Assembly (NCBI GenBank): GCA_963713815.1 | Contig: CAVQNH010000016.1 | Span: 1 to 64,000, forward strand | Length of the DNA stretch: 64,000 bases | Source of the DNA: RYN-230 sp963713815 | Lineage (GTDB): Bacteria > Actinomycetota > Actinomycetes > Streptosporangiales > Streptosporangiaceae | Reading direction: 5' to 3' | Shown: positions 36,283-44,302 of the stretch, piece by piece | Position numbering within the stretch: position 1 is the stretch's first letter | How the letters are laid out: each line of letters starts with the position of its first letter | Notes under the pieces: model-generated | Seen by the model: the letters and a program-made list of their open reading frames with translations, nothing else | Databases searched by the model: none | What the model was told of the DNA's origin: nothing | Program-made: the position numbers and the translations under genes

Positions 36283-37182
36283 ATGGTCCAGCTCGGAGCG
36301 AACCGGTACGGCAAGGCCGAGGTCCGGGTGATGCGCGTGGCCCGCGGCGCGGGCCCCGGCGGCATCGGGGACGTGATCCGGGACTGGAACGTGTCCACCA
36401 GCCTGTCCGGCGACCTGGCCGCGACCCACCTGACCGGCGACAACTCCGCGGTGCTGACCACCGACACGCAGAAGAACACCGTGTACGCGTTCGCCCAGGA
36501 ACTCGGGCCGGTGCCGCCCGAGGTGCTCGCGATGAAGCTGGCCGCGCATTTCGTGGATAGCCAGCCGCAGATCACCCGGGCGCGGGTGGCGATCGAGGAG
36601 TACGGCTGGACCCCGATCGGTGAGCCCGGGCACTCATTCGCCCGGACCGGCGAGCTGACCCGGGGCTGCCGGGTCGTGCACGACGAGGGGTCTGGCGTGA
36701 GCGTCGTGGCCGGCGTGACGGACCTGACCGTGCTGAACACCAGTTACTCCGAGTTCTGGGGCTTCCCGCGCGACAAATACACGACACTGCCGGAAACCGA
36801 CGACCGGATGCTCGCCACCCAGGTCAGCGCCTGGTGGCGGTACCGGGGCACCGGTCCGCGGGGGACGGGGGCCCCCGGGGTGGAGTGGGACACGGCGTTC
36901 GGGGTGGCGCGGGAGGCCCTGCTGTCCGCCTTCAAGGAGACCTACAGCTACTCGCTGCAGCAGACGCTGTATGCCATTGGCCGGGAGATCATCGAGGCCC
37001 TGCCGGAGGTGTGCGAGGTCCGGCTGGCCTTGCCGAACAAGCATCACTACCTGGTGGACCTGACCCCGTTCGGGCTGCCCAACGCCAACGAGGTCTACTA
37101 CCCGGGGGACCGCCCCTACGGCCTCATCGAGGGCACCGTCCTGGCCGACGACGCCCCCGATCCCGGCCCGGCCTGGACCTGA
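36283..37182 (+). CDS. Urate oxidase (uricase)
   Basis: This 299-residue cofactor-free uricase has the tandem T-fold motifs: GKAEVRVMRV with the catalytic lysine, the TDTQKNTVYAFA threonine motif, SYSEFWGFPRDKYTTLPET, and the C-terminal NKHHYLVDLTPFGL. It oxidises urate to 5-hydroxyisourate. It is last in the plus-strand purine operon after the deaminase. AGAAAGG precedes the ATG. The 131 bases before it contain another open frame starting at GTG 36174, which I could not recognise and do not call. Confidence 0.95.
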   Translation: MVQLGANRYGKAEVRVMRVARGAGPGGIGDVIRDWNVSTSLSGDLAATHLTGDNSAVLTTDTQKNTVYAFAQELGPVPPEVLAMKLAAHFVDSQPQITRARVAIEEYGWTPIGEPGHSFARTGELTRGCRVVHDEGSGVSVVAGVTDLTVLNTSYSEFWGFPRDKYTTLPETDDRMLATQVSAWWRYRGTGPRGTGAPGVEWDTAFGVAREALLSAFKETYSYSLQQTLYAIGREIIEALPEVCEVRLALPNKHHYLVDLTPFGLPNANEVYYPGDRPYGLIEGTVLADDAPDPGPAWT

Positions 37183-37373
37183 CCGGTGACATAGATCCGC
37201 TTCTGCCCGGCGGACAGCCCTTCCCCGGGATCCATCCGGCGCGGATAGTGGAAGCGCAGCGGGCACCCGAGAATCAGCCCCCGGACCGGGCGCGTCCCCC
37301 GTATGCTCAGCCCGCGCCAGCGCGGCACGAATCCCGGCCCCAGGCCCATGGGGATACAGGGGGAGGATTTCCA

Positions 37374-38114
37374 TTGAACAGGTTCATCGCCCGCTCGTTC
37401 GCTGCCGTGGTAACCGCAGGCGCCGCCGCGACTGCGCTGAGCATGCCCGCGGGCGCGGCGGCCCGGCCCGCTCACCGGACCATGCCGGTGATCTACGACC
37501 AGTCCTCGGCCGGGTACGTCAGCAGCGGGTGGCGGTTCCGCTTCGTCGCCGCGACCCTGAAGGTGCCCGCGCCGCAAGACATCAAGGGGGACAACGGCCC
37601 AGCAGGAGTGTCGCTGTCCGACGGCACGCACCCGGCGGCGCTGCTGGTCCAGACCGGCGGCGGGGCGGGCAGCATCACCTACGACAACGGCTTTGGCCAT
37701 GGCACCGTGCCGCTGGCGCCGCGGGCCGGCAACATCCTGCGGGTCAGTGTCTACCGTGACCAGGCCGGTGACCGCGACGTGTTCGCGGTCACCAACACGT
37801 CGACCGGACGGACCTGGACGGCGCCGGTCGCCACGCCGACCGGGATCGTCTACCGGCAAGCCTCGGAGACCGCAAGCCTCGACAACGCCACGGCAGGCGC
37901 CCCGCTCAACGCGGTCCGGCTGTGGTCGTTCAGGTCCGTCCAGGTGACCAGCTACAGCGGCATCCGCGGCACGGTCACCGGGCCCTGGCTCACCTCCGAG
38001 CTCATCGACACCCTGGACGGCACCTCCGGCGGCCAGTGGGAGCTGTTCCCGCGCGCCCCGTGGGGGAACAGCGACCAGAACTTCACCGTCTGGAGGCCCG
38101 AATCCCCGCACTGA
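37374..38114 (+). CDS. Secreted hypothetical beta-rich protein
   Basis: A 246-residue protein starting at TTG with GGGGGAGG seven bases upstream. The signal peptide is about residues 1-32 (RSFAAVVTAGAAATALSMPAGAAA). The mature part (YVSSGWRFRFVAATLKVP, HPAALLVQTGGG) looks like an all-beta sandwich of a kind seen in exported actinobacterial proteins, distantly like glutamic-peptidase-type folds. No catalytic residues can be claimed. Confidence 0.65.
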   Translation: MNRFIARSFAAVVTAGAAATALSMPAGAAARPAHRTMPVIYDQSSAGYVSSGWRFRFVAATLKVPAPQDIKGDNGPAGVSLSDGTHPAALLVQTGGGAGSITYDNGFGHGTVPLAPRAGNILRVSVYRDQAGDRDVFAVTNTSTGRTWTAPVATPTGIVYRQASETASLDNATAGAPLNAVRLWSFRSVQVTSYSGIRGTVTGPWLTSELIDTLDGTSGGQWELFPRAPWGNSDQNFTVWRPESPH

Positions 38115-38239
38115 TCCGCTGAGGCAGGGCGGAAAAGGTCTACGACCCGGCGGTCACCCCTACGGCCTGATCGAGGCCGCGGTGCTGGCCGACGACTCCC
38201 CGGAAAATGAGAGGCGGCGTCCTGGGCTGGGCTGGGATC

Positions 38240-38872
38240 ATGCCTGGCGTGAGCGACGATCTCTGGTGGGCGATGCCCGTGCTGGCCGGGCGGCTGATCC
38301 GGCTGGAGCCGCTGGCCCTGGAGCACGCGCCCGGATACCTGGCCGCCGCGGGCACCGGCGAGGCGGCGGCCGAGGTGTTCCGCTGGATGAGCCCGCCGGG
38401 CGGCGCGCTGGCCCAGCCGGTCACGCTGGAGGACGCGACCCGGCACATCAGCGACGCCCTGGCGGCCCGGGCCCGCGGTGCCCGGCTCCCCTACGCCCAG
38501 ATCGACGCGGCCACCGGCGAGTTCGCGGGCACCACCTCGTTCTACGAGGTGAACCCCGCGCTGCGCGGGCTGAGCATCGGGCACACCTGGCTGGGCCAGC
38601 GCTGGTGGCGCACCGGGCACAACACCGAATCGAAGCTGCTGATGCTGAGGTTCGCGTTCGAGACCCTGGGCGCGGTCCGGGTCGTCTGGCACACCGACAT
38701 CTTCAACACCCGGTCGCAGGCCGCGATCGAGCGGCTGGGCGCGGTCCGCGAAGGGGTACTGCGCAAGCACCGGCTGCGCTTCGACGGAAGCTGGCGCGAC
38801 ACGGTCCAGTACGCGATGGTGGACGACGACTGGCCGGCCGCCCGGGCCGCGCTCACCGAGCGACTGGGCTAG
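38240..38872 (+). CDS. GNAT acetyltransferase, RimJ/RimL type
   Basis: A 210-residue GNAT protein: GRLIRLEPLALEHAP at the start, GHTWLGQRWWRTGHNTESKLLMLRFAFE with the acetyl-CoA pyrophosphate loop, and FNTRSQAAIERLGAVREGVLRKH near the end. The fold transfers acetyl to a protein N-terminus or a small amine. An upstream start at 38207 is possible. Stop overlaps the end of the opposite gene by four bases. Confidence 0.85.
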   Translation: MPGVSDDLWWAMPVLAGRLIRLEPLALEHAPGYLAAAGTGEAAAEVFRWMSPPGGALAQPVTLEDATRHISDALAARARGARLPYAQIDAATGEFAGTTSFYEVNPALRGLSIGHTWLGQRWWRTGHNTESKLLMLRFAFETLGAVRVVWHTDIFNTRSQAAIERLGAVREGVLRKHRLRFDGSWRDTVQYAMVDDDWPAARAALTERLG

Positions 38873-39120
38873 CCGCTGTCTGACTCACTGAGCTGGTGAC
38901 TGTCGGCGGCGGTCAGCTCGCAACCGTAGATCCGCTTGAGTTCCGCGATGACCTCGAGCGTGGGCGCCCCGAACGCCTGCTCCCCCTCGAACGCGTGCAG
39001 CACGATGCCTTCCAGCAGGTCGCCCAGGGACAGGTCGAGGTATTCGGCCAGCCCCTTAAGCACCTTGAGCAGGCTGCGCTCCATCCGTACGCCGGTCTGG
39101 ACACGCTCCACGGTCGTCAT
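38869..39120 (-). CDS. Small ribbon-helix-helix-like protein
   Basis: An 83-residue protein (MTTVERVQTGVRMERSLLKVLKGLAEYL) with one strand followed by two helices, like a ribbon-helix-helix DNA-binding protein, then a short acidic tail. Such small proteins are widespread in actinobacteria. Its ATG lies 14 bases from the divergent gene at 39135, with a palindrome covering the gap, which fits an autoregulator. The family assignment is by pattern. Confidence 0.55.
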   Translation of the reverse strand: MTTVERVQTGVRMERSLLKVLKGLAEYLDLSLGDLLEGIVLHAFEGEQAFGAPTLEVIAELKRIYGCELTAADSHQLSESDSG

Positions 39121-39128
39121 GTTACCTT

Positions 39129-39142
39129 TGTACCATGGTACA
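39129..39142. promoter_or_regulatory. Palindrome overlapping a start codon
   Basis: TGTACCATGGTACA is a perfect 14-bp palindrome that contains the ATG of the 39135 gene and ends eight bases from the divergent start. A protein bound here would block both genes. Confidence 0.55.
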
Positions 39143-39671
39143 TACCTCGACAGATCCCGCTCCGCTCACCCGGGCCAGGCTCAGCGGCTCCGTGCGGCTG
39201 CCGCCCGGGTACGAGCCCGCCTGGTTCCTGTTCACCCCGCGCGGCGAGAAATTGTGGGCCGACGGCTGGGACCCGGTGTTCCCCGCCCCGGCGGACGACG
39301 ACACGGAACCGGGCACGGTGTTCGAGACGGCCCACGGCCCGCAGCGCACCACCTGGGTGGTCTGCGCCCGGGAGCCCGGCCGGTCCGTCCGTTACGCCCG
39401 CATCGCTCACGGCCGGGACGCCGGCACGGTGACCGTCTCCCTGGATGACGGGACGGGCCCGGGTGAGTCCCGGGTGGCCACCGTGGAGTACGACCTCACC
39501 GCGCTGTCCGCCGAGGCCGCCGCCGAGCTGGCCCGGTTCGCGGCCGGATACCCCCAGTTCCTCCGGCACTGGGAAGAGGCGATCGCGGCCGCCACCCGGA
39601 CCCCGGACGTTCCCAGTACCGCAGCCGTGCCCCGCCCCCTGGAACCTGAGGACACGGGACGTGCCGGCTGA
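39135..39671 (+). CDS. Hypothetical protein, SRPBCC-like
   Basis: The 178-residue protein begins with a strand pattern typical of SRPBCC/START-like proteins (RARLSGSVRLPPGYEPAWFLFTPRGEKLWADGWDPVFP). The middle part (VEYDLTALSAEAAAELARFAAG) would be the long C-terminal helix. Role unknown. Its stop overlaps the next gene by 11 bases. With only 14 bases to the opposite start it must be leaderless or nearly so. Confidence 0.6.
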   Translation: MVHTSTDPAPLTRARLSGSVRLPPGYEPAWFLFTPRGEKLWADGWDPVFPAPADDDTEPGTVFETAHGPQRTTWVVCAREPGRSVRYARIAHGRDAGTVTVSLDDGTGPGESRVATVEYDLTALSAEAAAELARFAAGYPQFLRHWEEAIAAATRTPDVPSTAAVPRPLEPEDTGRAG

Positions 39672-40305
39672 CGGACCGGGCCTGTTCACGATCGGCCATT
39701 CCAACCAGACTCTCGACGACTTCCTGGGCCTCCTTCGGCAGCACCGCATCGAGGCCGTCGCCGACGTGCGCACCGTGCCCCGGTCCCGCTACGTGCCGCA
39801 CTTCAGCGCGGGACCGCTCAGTGAAGCCCTGGCCGGGCGCGGGATCGCCTACATCCCGATGGGCCGCGAGCTCGGCGGCCGGCCGGAGGGCGACGAGTTC
39901 TACGACGAGGAGGGCCACGTGCTCTACGGCCAGCTCGCCGCGGCCCCTGCGTTCCGCAGCGGCCTCGACCAGGTACTGGCCGAAGCACAGTCGTCCCGCA
40001 TCGCCCTGCTCTGCAGCGAGGAAGACCCGTACCGTTGCCACCGCCACCTCCTGATCGGGCGGGTTCTGCGGGCGCGCGGCGTGCCCGTGTCCCACATCAG
40101 GCGCGATGGGCGCGTGGAGACCGAGGCGGAACTGGCCATCCGGGAGGCCGACGCCGGCCCGCCGCCAGGGACTGCCCCCCAGGCCACCCTCTTCGACGAC
40201 AGCCCGGCCGCCGACGAGGACCCGGGCTTCGGGGACCGCAGCGCGCAGGAAAGCCAATGGAGATCTCCGCGACCGATCTCCCGGAGAAAACCACCGCCCG
40301 GTTGA
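39661..40305 (+). CDS. DUF488-family protein
   Basis: The protein begins at GTG 39661 inside the previous gene. It has the DUF488 motifs: FTIGHSNQTLDDFLGLLRQH, DVRTVPRSRYVPHF, GRELGG, and the cysteine-histidine segment LLCSEEDPYRCHRHLL near residue 118. The family has no settled function. The last 40 residues are acidic to basic low-complexity sequence. Coupled with the SRPBCC-like gene. Confidence 0.8.
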   Translation: MPADGPGLFTIGHSNQTLDDFLGLLRQHRIEAVADVRTVPRSRYVPHFSAGPLSEALAGRGIAYIPMGRELGGRPEGDEFYDEEGHVLYGQLAAAPAFRSGLDQVLAEAQSSRIALLCSEEDPYRCHRHLLIGRVLRARGVPVSHIRRDGRVETEAELAIREADAGPPPGTAPQATLFDDSPAADEDPGFGDRSAQESQWRSPRPISRRKPPPG

Positions 40306-40557
40306 GCACGGCGCACCTGTCACCATGATCCTGGGCCATTACTGCGAAATCACAGCACCGGTTGCCCAGGATCATGGTGTCCTGGGCCGGCCCCAGCCGC
40401 ACGCTCCCGATTTCCATGGTCGACGGTCAATATCTGACGCATGGCGCCCCTTATTGACCGTGATCATGGACGGTCCCGCCGTTCGACGCGCGTGATCCTT
40501 CTCCGGAAGGGAGCCCTACGGGCACCCAAAGCCGGGCCGGCCTGCGGGTGGTAGCTT
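40306..40557. repeat. Noncoding block with nested inverted repeats
   Basis: Three palindromic units occur in 160 bases: 16-base arms CACCATGATCCTGGGC at 40321-40336 and 40364-40379 (loop 27); 10-base arms ACGGTCAATA at 40423-40432 and 40452-40461 (loop 19); and arms GACCGT/ACGGTC at 40456-40461 and 40470-40475. The words GATCATGG and ATGATCC recur. It could be a REP-type element, a miniature mobile element, or an RNA structure. Confidence 0.6.
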
Positions 40558-40710
40558 TGGCGCGCCGCAGCCTTCCGGCCGCCGGGGCCCACGCGCAGCG
40601 GCGGTGCGCTCCTGGCCACCGTCGGCATAGTCGAAGCCACCGGAGCCCGGACGGCAATGATCACCTGGCTAAAACTCCACAAGAAGCCGGAAGAGCCGAT
40701 AGCGAGGTGA
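40558..40710 (+). pseudogene. Possible C-terminal remnant of a CcdA-like cytochrome c biogenesis protein
   Basis: A 50-codon frame without a start codon ends at TGA 40710, just before the thioredoxin gene. Its end (GGALLATVGIVEATGA, then MITWLKLHKKPEE) looks like the last transmembrane helix and tail of CcdA-type proteins, which usually neighbour TlpA/ResA thioredoxins. Upstream is the inverted-repeat block, so the rest of the gene may have been replaced. Evidence is weak. Confidence 0.3.
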
Positions 40711-40716
40711 CCAGGG

Positions 40717-41325
40717 ATGATCCTGGCGTCTGTCTTCGCGGCACGGACACGCGGCAGCCTTAGCCCCGTGGTGTCCACCGCAGGGATGGTCACGGCAGGA
40801 ACGCTCCTGCTGGCCGGCTGCTCCGCCGCGCCGTCCACACCTTCCGGGACCACGTCCGCGCTCAACCCGGGCACGACCACCTTCACGTCAGCAAGCGCAC
40901 CACGCATCCCGCACGTGACCGGCCGCCTGCTGACCGGCGGGAAACTCAGCCTGGCCTCCTACCGGGGCCACGTGACCGTCCTCAACTTCTGGGGATCATG
41001 GTGCACCGTATGCCGCGAAGAAGCCCCAGCGCTCTCCGCCGCCGCCCGCCACTTCGGGCCAGCCGGTGTCCAGTTCATCGGCGTGGACGTGCAAGACAAC
41101 ACCGCATCCGCCGAGGCCTACATGAAAGACTTCAAAATCGGCTACCCCAGCCTGTCCGATTCAAGCGACCAGATAGCGCTCGAATTCAGCCAGGTCATCC
41201 CCGTCACAGCCTTCCCCAGCACGCTCATCATCTCTCGCAACCAGCGCATCACCGGCCGGATCATCGGCAATGCATCAGCCAGCAACCTCTCCAACCTCAT
41301 CCAGAAGGCCCAAAAACAGCCCTAG
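40717..41325 (+). CDS. TlpA/ResA-like thioredoxin lipoprotein
   Basis: This 202-residue lipoprotein has a lipobox LLAGC (Cys35), a Ser/Thr/Pro linker, and an AhpC/TSA-type thioredoxin domain from about residue 70. The active site is WCTVC near 95-98, followed by the cis-proline region VTAFPSTLI. It reduces disulfides outside the membrane, for example in apocytochrome c. GAGGTGA precedes the ATG. Confidence 0.88.
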   Translation: MILASVFAARTRGSLSPVVSTAGMVTAGTLLLAGCSAAPSTPSGTTSALNPGTTTFTSASAPRIPHVTGRLLTGGKLSLASYRGHVTVLNFWGSWCTVCREEAPALSAAARHFGPAGVQFIGVDVQDNTASAEAYMKDFKIGYPSLSDSSDQIALEFSQVIPVTAFPSTLIISRNQRITGRIIGNASASNLSNLIQKAQKQP

Positions 41326-41496
41326 CAGAAAAGCCGTCCCGTCACCCCCGCACAGGGTCCCTGGAAATGCGCGCTGTCCTCCGGCGGCTGAGGTGCGACA
41401 TTCTTCCGTCAAGTGATCTGCGACATCCGAGCGGCACCGTCGGAACAGTACAAAAAGAGTTGTCACGGGCTGACTGGGGCCTGGCAGACTTCGAGC

Positions 41497-42327
41497 ATGT
41501 CCGATGGTGTCGTCCGCTGGCCGGATCGCCCGGTTACGCCGGGCCGGGTTGCGGTGATCACGGTTTCTTACAACACGCGTGAGCTCACCGCTCTGTTGCT
41601 GTGGTCGCTGCGCCGGATTCTCGCATGGGGGTCACTGGAGATAGTCGTCGTCGATAACGGCTCGACGGACGGGTCGGCGGAACTGCTCGCGAAGGTCGAC
41701 GCGGCCGGGGGATGCCGGCTCATCGCCAACGCGGACAACGCGATGCACGGGCCCGCGCTCACCCAGGCCATGTCGTTCCTCGCGTCGCGAGGCACCGAGC
41801 TGCCGCGGTGGGTCTGGGCGCTCGACTCCGATGTCGTGATCAGCAGGCCTGATGCCCTTGAGCAGGCGCTGCGGTGCGCGGAGGAGACAAACGCCGCGGT
41901 CGTCGGCGAGTCGTGGTGGGACGACGAGCACGGCATGGACCGCTTTCTCGCATACTCGCTGCTGCTCGACCCCGCACGCGTCTGGCGGGACGGGATTGAG
42001 CCTTTCGCTGACGGCGGGGACCCCGCGTTCGGCCTGCTCCGGTCCGTGAAGGCGCAGGGCGGAATGCTGTCCGAGTTCCCCTTTGCGAGAGACGGCTACC
42101 TGATCCACCGGGGGCGGAGCAGTCTTTTCACCGTATGGGCGTCCGACGACACCACCCACCCCGACCACTGGTGGGCCCTCGACCACCACGATCCGCACTT
42201 CGCTCTCGTCGATGGTGCCGCCGCCAGACACGATGACCTGCTCAGAGCCTTCCGCGCCCACGCCGGCCCGCTTGATGACCCCAAGGCGGCTGAAGCGCTC
42301 ACCATCGGAACGGAACTGCGCCCCTAA
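41497..42327 (+). CDS. Family 2-type glycosyltransferase
   Basis: A 276-residue GT-A protein: VAVITVSYNTRELTALLLWSL near residue 17, VVVDNGSTDGS near 48, and the DxD-like ALDSDV near 110. It should transfer a sugar from a nucleotide donor. The C-terminal half (AYSLLLDPARVWRDGIEPF) is less typical. ATG 41497 (MSDGVV) fits the fold better than an upstream start. No cell-envelope gene cluster is adjacent. Confidence 0.82.
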   Translation: MSDGVVRWPDRPVTPGRVAVITVSYNTRELTALLLWSLRRILAWGSLEIVVVDNGSTDGSAELLAKVDAAGGCRLIANADNAMHGPALTQAMSFLASRGTELPRWVWALDSDVVISRPDALEQALRCAEETNAAVVGESWWDDEHGMDRFLAYSLLLDPARVWRDGIEPFADGGDPAFGLLRSVKAQGGMLSEFPFARDGYLIHRGRSSLFTVWASDDTTHPDHWWALDHHDPHFALVDGAAARHDDLLRAFRAHAGPLDDPKAAEALTIGTELRP

Positions 42328-42488
42328 CGCTGGCGCCAAGCGGCGTGTTCATCGGCAGATCTCCCACAGCCCACTGTTGACCCGCTTCCGGGTGTCGGCG
42401 TGTCAACTGCACCGGGGTCCGATCGGGGGTGGTGAGCCGAGGTGGCCGGAGCAGCGAGGCGGCAGCCTGAGTCAGGCATTCTTTTCTC

Positions 42489-43262
42489 GTGACGTTGAAT
42501 CCGCCGGGCCAGTATTTGGATGACCGGAATCTGCGGACTCGCCAGCGCCTGTGGAGTTACCAGAGCCCGTTCTTCGACATCGTGGGCTGGGTCCTAGGAC
42601 TGGCCGGGCTGTCGCCGGGGGTGCGGGTGCTGGATGCTGGCTGCGGCAACGGCCTCTACCTGCGCGGGCTGCGGGAACGGCGGGTGCGGGCGGCCGGGTG
42701 TGACCGGTCGCTGGGGATGCTCCGGACGGTATCCCATCCCGCACTGCTCAACGGGGATGTCACCGAGCTGCCGGTGCGTGACGGGGCCGTCGATGTCGTG
42801 ATCGCGGCCCACATGCTGGACCTGGTGACCGGCCGACCGGCCGCTATCCGCGAGCTGCGGCGGGTCCTGGTGCCCGGCGGCCGCTGCCTGGTGGTGACCA
42901 ACGGCGGCCAGCACCTGCGCTCCTTGCGGGAACTGGTCGAGAACGCGGTCCGCCCGGAAACCCCCGGATGGCGGATGCTCCCGCCGACGCACGCCTTCGC
43001 GGCCGAGAACGCGGCGGCCCAGCTCGGCGCGGCCTTCGGGTCGGTCACCCGCGTGCGCCCGGCCGGCGTCGGGCCGGTGGTCATCCGCGACGCGGCGGTC
43101 GCCGCCGACTACGTGGCCAGCCTGGCCAGCCACTACCAGGCCGAAACCACCCGCCCTTGGGACGACGTGGTGGAGGACGTGCGCCGGGACGTGCAGGCGG
43201 TCATCGACCGCCAGGGGAGCTTCATCACCGCGGGCGACCTGGCCGCGTTCGTGTGCCGCTAG
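42489..43262 (+). CDS. Class I SAM-dependent methyltransferase
   Basis: The 257-residue protein has the SAM-binding motif I VLDAGCGNGLYLRGL near residue 40, an acidic motif II (GDVTELPVRDGAVDVV, near 87), and AHMLDLVTGRPAAIRELRRVLVPGG. GTG start. It resembles UbiE/small-molecule methyltransferases. Substrate unknown. A terminator follows between it and the convergent GntR gene. Confidence 0.87.
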   Translation: MTLNPPGQYLDDRNLRTRQRLWSYQSPFFDIVGWVLGLAGLSPGVRVLDAGCGNGLYLRGLRERRVRAAGCDRSLGMLRTVSHPALLNGDVTELPVRDGAVDVVIAAHMLDLVTGRPAAIRELRRVLVPGGRCLVVTNGGQHLRSLRELVENAVRPETPGWRMLPPTHAFAAENAAAQLGAAFGSVTRVRPAGVGPVVIRDAAVAADYVASLASHYQAETTRPWDDVVEDVRRDVQAVIDRQGSFITAGDLAAFVCR

Positions 43263-43263
43263 T

Positions 43264-43299
43264 CGCAGCCGCCAGCCCCCCGCACCGGCCTCGGCTGCG
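43264..43299. terminator. Hairpin terminator
   Basis: Eight-base arms CGCAGCCG (43264-43271) and CGGCTGCG (43292-43299) fill the 38-base gap between convergent stops. Confidence 0.5.
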
Positions 43300-43300
43300 G

Positions 43301-44080
43301 TCAGGCGCTGGCGTCCAGGTTGGCCTGGGCGGCGGGGCGGCGGCGGGCCCAGGAGCCGGTGATGTGCTCGTACATGGCGGCGTTGGCGCCGGCCGCGTCC
43401 CCCGCGCAGATCGCGTCGAGGATCCGGCGGTGCTCGTCGATGGTTTCCGCGATCCGCGCCGCCGTGGCCGACCCGTGGTAGCGGCCGGTGGTCCGGGCCT
43501 TCCCGTGGATGCTGGTCACGATGGCGCGGCCCAGCCGCTGCCCCGAGATGTCCATGACGGTGTCGTGGAAGTCCACGTCGGCGGCGGCGAATCCGGCCAC
43601 GTCATGGGCGGTCCGCTCCATGGCCAGGAACGCCTCGGTCAGCTGTTCACGCTCCGCGTCGGTGGCCCGGGAGGCGGCCTCCGCGGCCATCTCGCGTTCC
43701 AGCGCGGCCCGGACCAGCACGAGTTCGTCGAGAATGCCCAGGGTATCGTCGTGCCGCACGACGGCGGCGAGCACGACGTCGTCGATCAGGTCCCAGGACC
43801 GGGGGTCGGTGACCAGGGTGCCCTTGCCCTGGACGATGCGGATCAGGCCCTTGTCCTGGAGCAGCTTGACTGACTCGCGCACCACGGTCCGGCTCACCCC
43901 GAACTTGGCGCCCAGGTCGGCCTCGGTGGGCAGGGTGGCCCCGGGCGCGTAGACACCCCCGACGATGTCGTCCACAAGCTGGACGACCAGGGCTGACCCG
44001 AGCCGGTCGCCGCGCTGGCGGCGCGACGCGTGCTCAGCCAGGACGGCCGAGCTCAGCGAGGGATCGGCGATCCGCTCCAC
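43301..44080 (-). CDS. FadR/GntR-family regulator of the sugar-LarA operon
   Basis: This 259-residue protein has an N-terminal GntR winged helix (LGSALVVQLVDDIVGGVYAPGATLPTEADLGAKFGVSRTVVRE, residues 27-70) and a C-terminal FCD helical effector domain (about 95-240) with metal-ligand-type residues (D in DVDFHDTV, H in EHRRILDAI). It faces the sugar operon and a perfect inverted repeat lies at the operon start, so it should be the operon's repressor. Sugar acids are common effectors of this family. Confidence 0.88.
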   Translation of the reverse strand: MERIADPSLSSAVLAEHASRRQRGDRLGSALVVQLVDDIVGGVYAPGATLPTEADLGAKFGVSRTVVRESVKLLQDKGLIRIVQGKGTLVTDPRSWDLIDDVVLAAVVRHDDTLGILDELVLVRAALEREMAAEAASRATDAEREQLTEAFLAMERTAHDVAGFAAADVDFHDTVMDISGQRLGRAIVTSIHGKARTTGRYHGSATAARIAETIDEHRRILDAICAGDAAGANAAMYEHITGSWARRRPAAQANLDASA

Positions 44081-44137
44081 GGCAACTCCTCGATCTCGCG
44101 GGCCGGTGGTCAGTTGGGCCAGTGGTTAGGCAGAACG

Positions 44138-44173
44138 GTGGTCAGGCAGGCGAGCGGTCAGGCAGGCGAGCGG
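44138..44173. repeat. 16-bp tandem repeat upstream of the GntR gene
   Basis: GGTCAGGCAGGCGAGC occurs twice in a row, preceded by degenerate copies (GGTCAGTTGGGCCAGT, GGTTAGGCAGAACG). Confidence 0.75.
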
Positions 44174-44209
44174 CCTGCGCGAATCATGCGGTAAGCCTAG
44201 ACCATTGCC

Positions 44210-44233
44210 ATGACATCATATGTGTGATGTCAT
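44210..44233. promoter_or_regulatory. GntR operator at the sugar operon promoter
   Basis: Perfect 9-base arms ATGACATCA (44210-44218) and TGATGTCAT (44225-44233) around six bases. Size and AT-rich centre suit a FadR/GntR dimer. It is 70 bases upstream of the binding-protein start. Confidence 0.7.
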
Positions 44234-44302
44234 ATGCCATCCGGCAACACGCCGGAGACCCCCGCGGTTACCACGGCCGACTCCCTGAGTGAGGAAAGCA
44301 CT

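Noticed and set aside
36174..36560. GTG-started frame with a GAAGG box just before uricase
   Set aside because: It overlaps uricase out of frame, and the translated sequence is not recognisable after about 20 residues; too weak to call.
40306..40716. Insertion sequence
   Set aside because: There are inverted repeats, but no transposase frame or target-site duplication was found.
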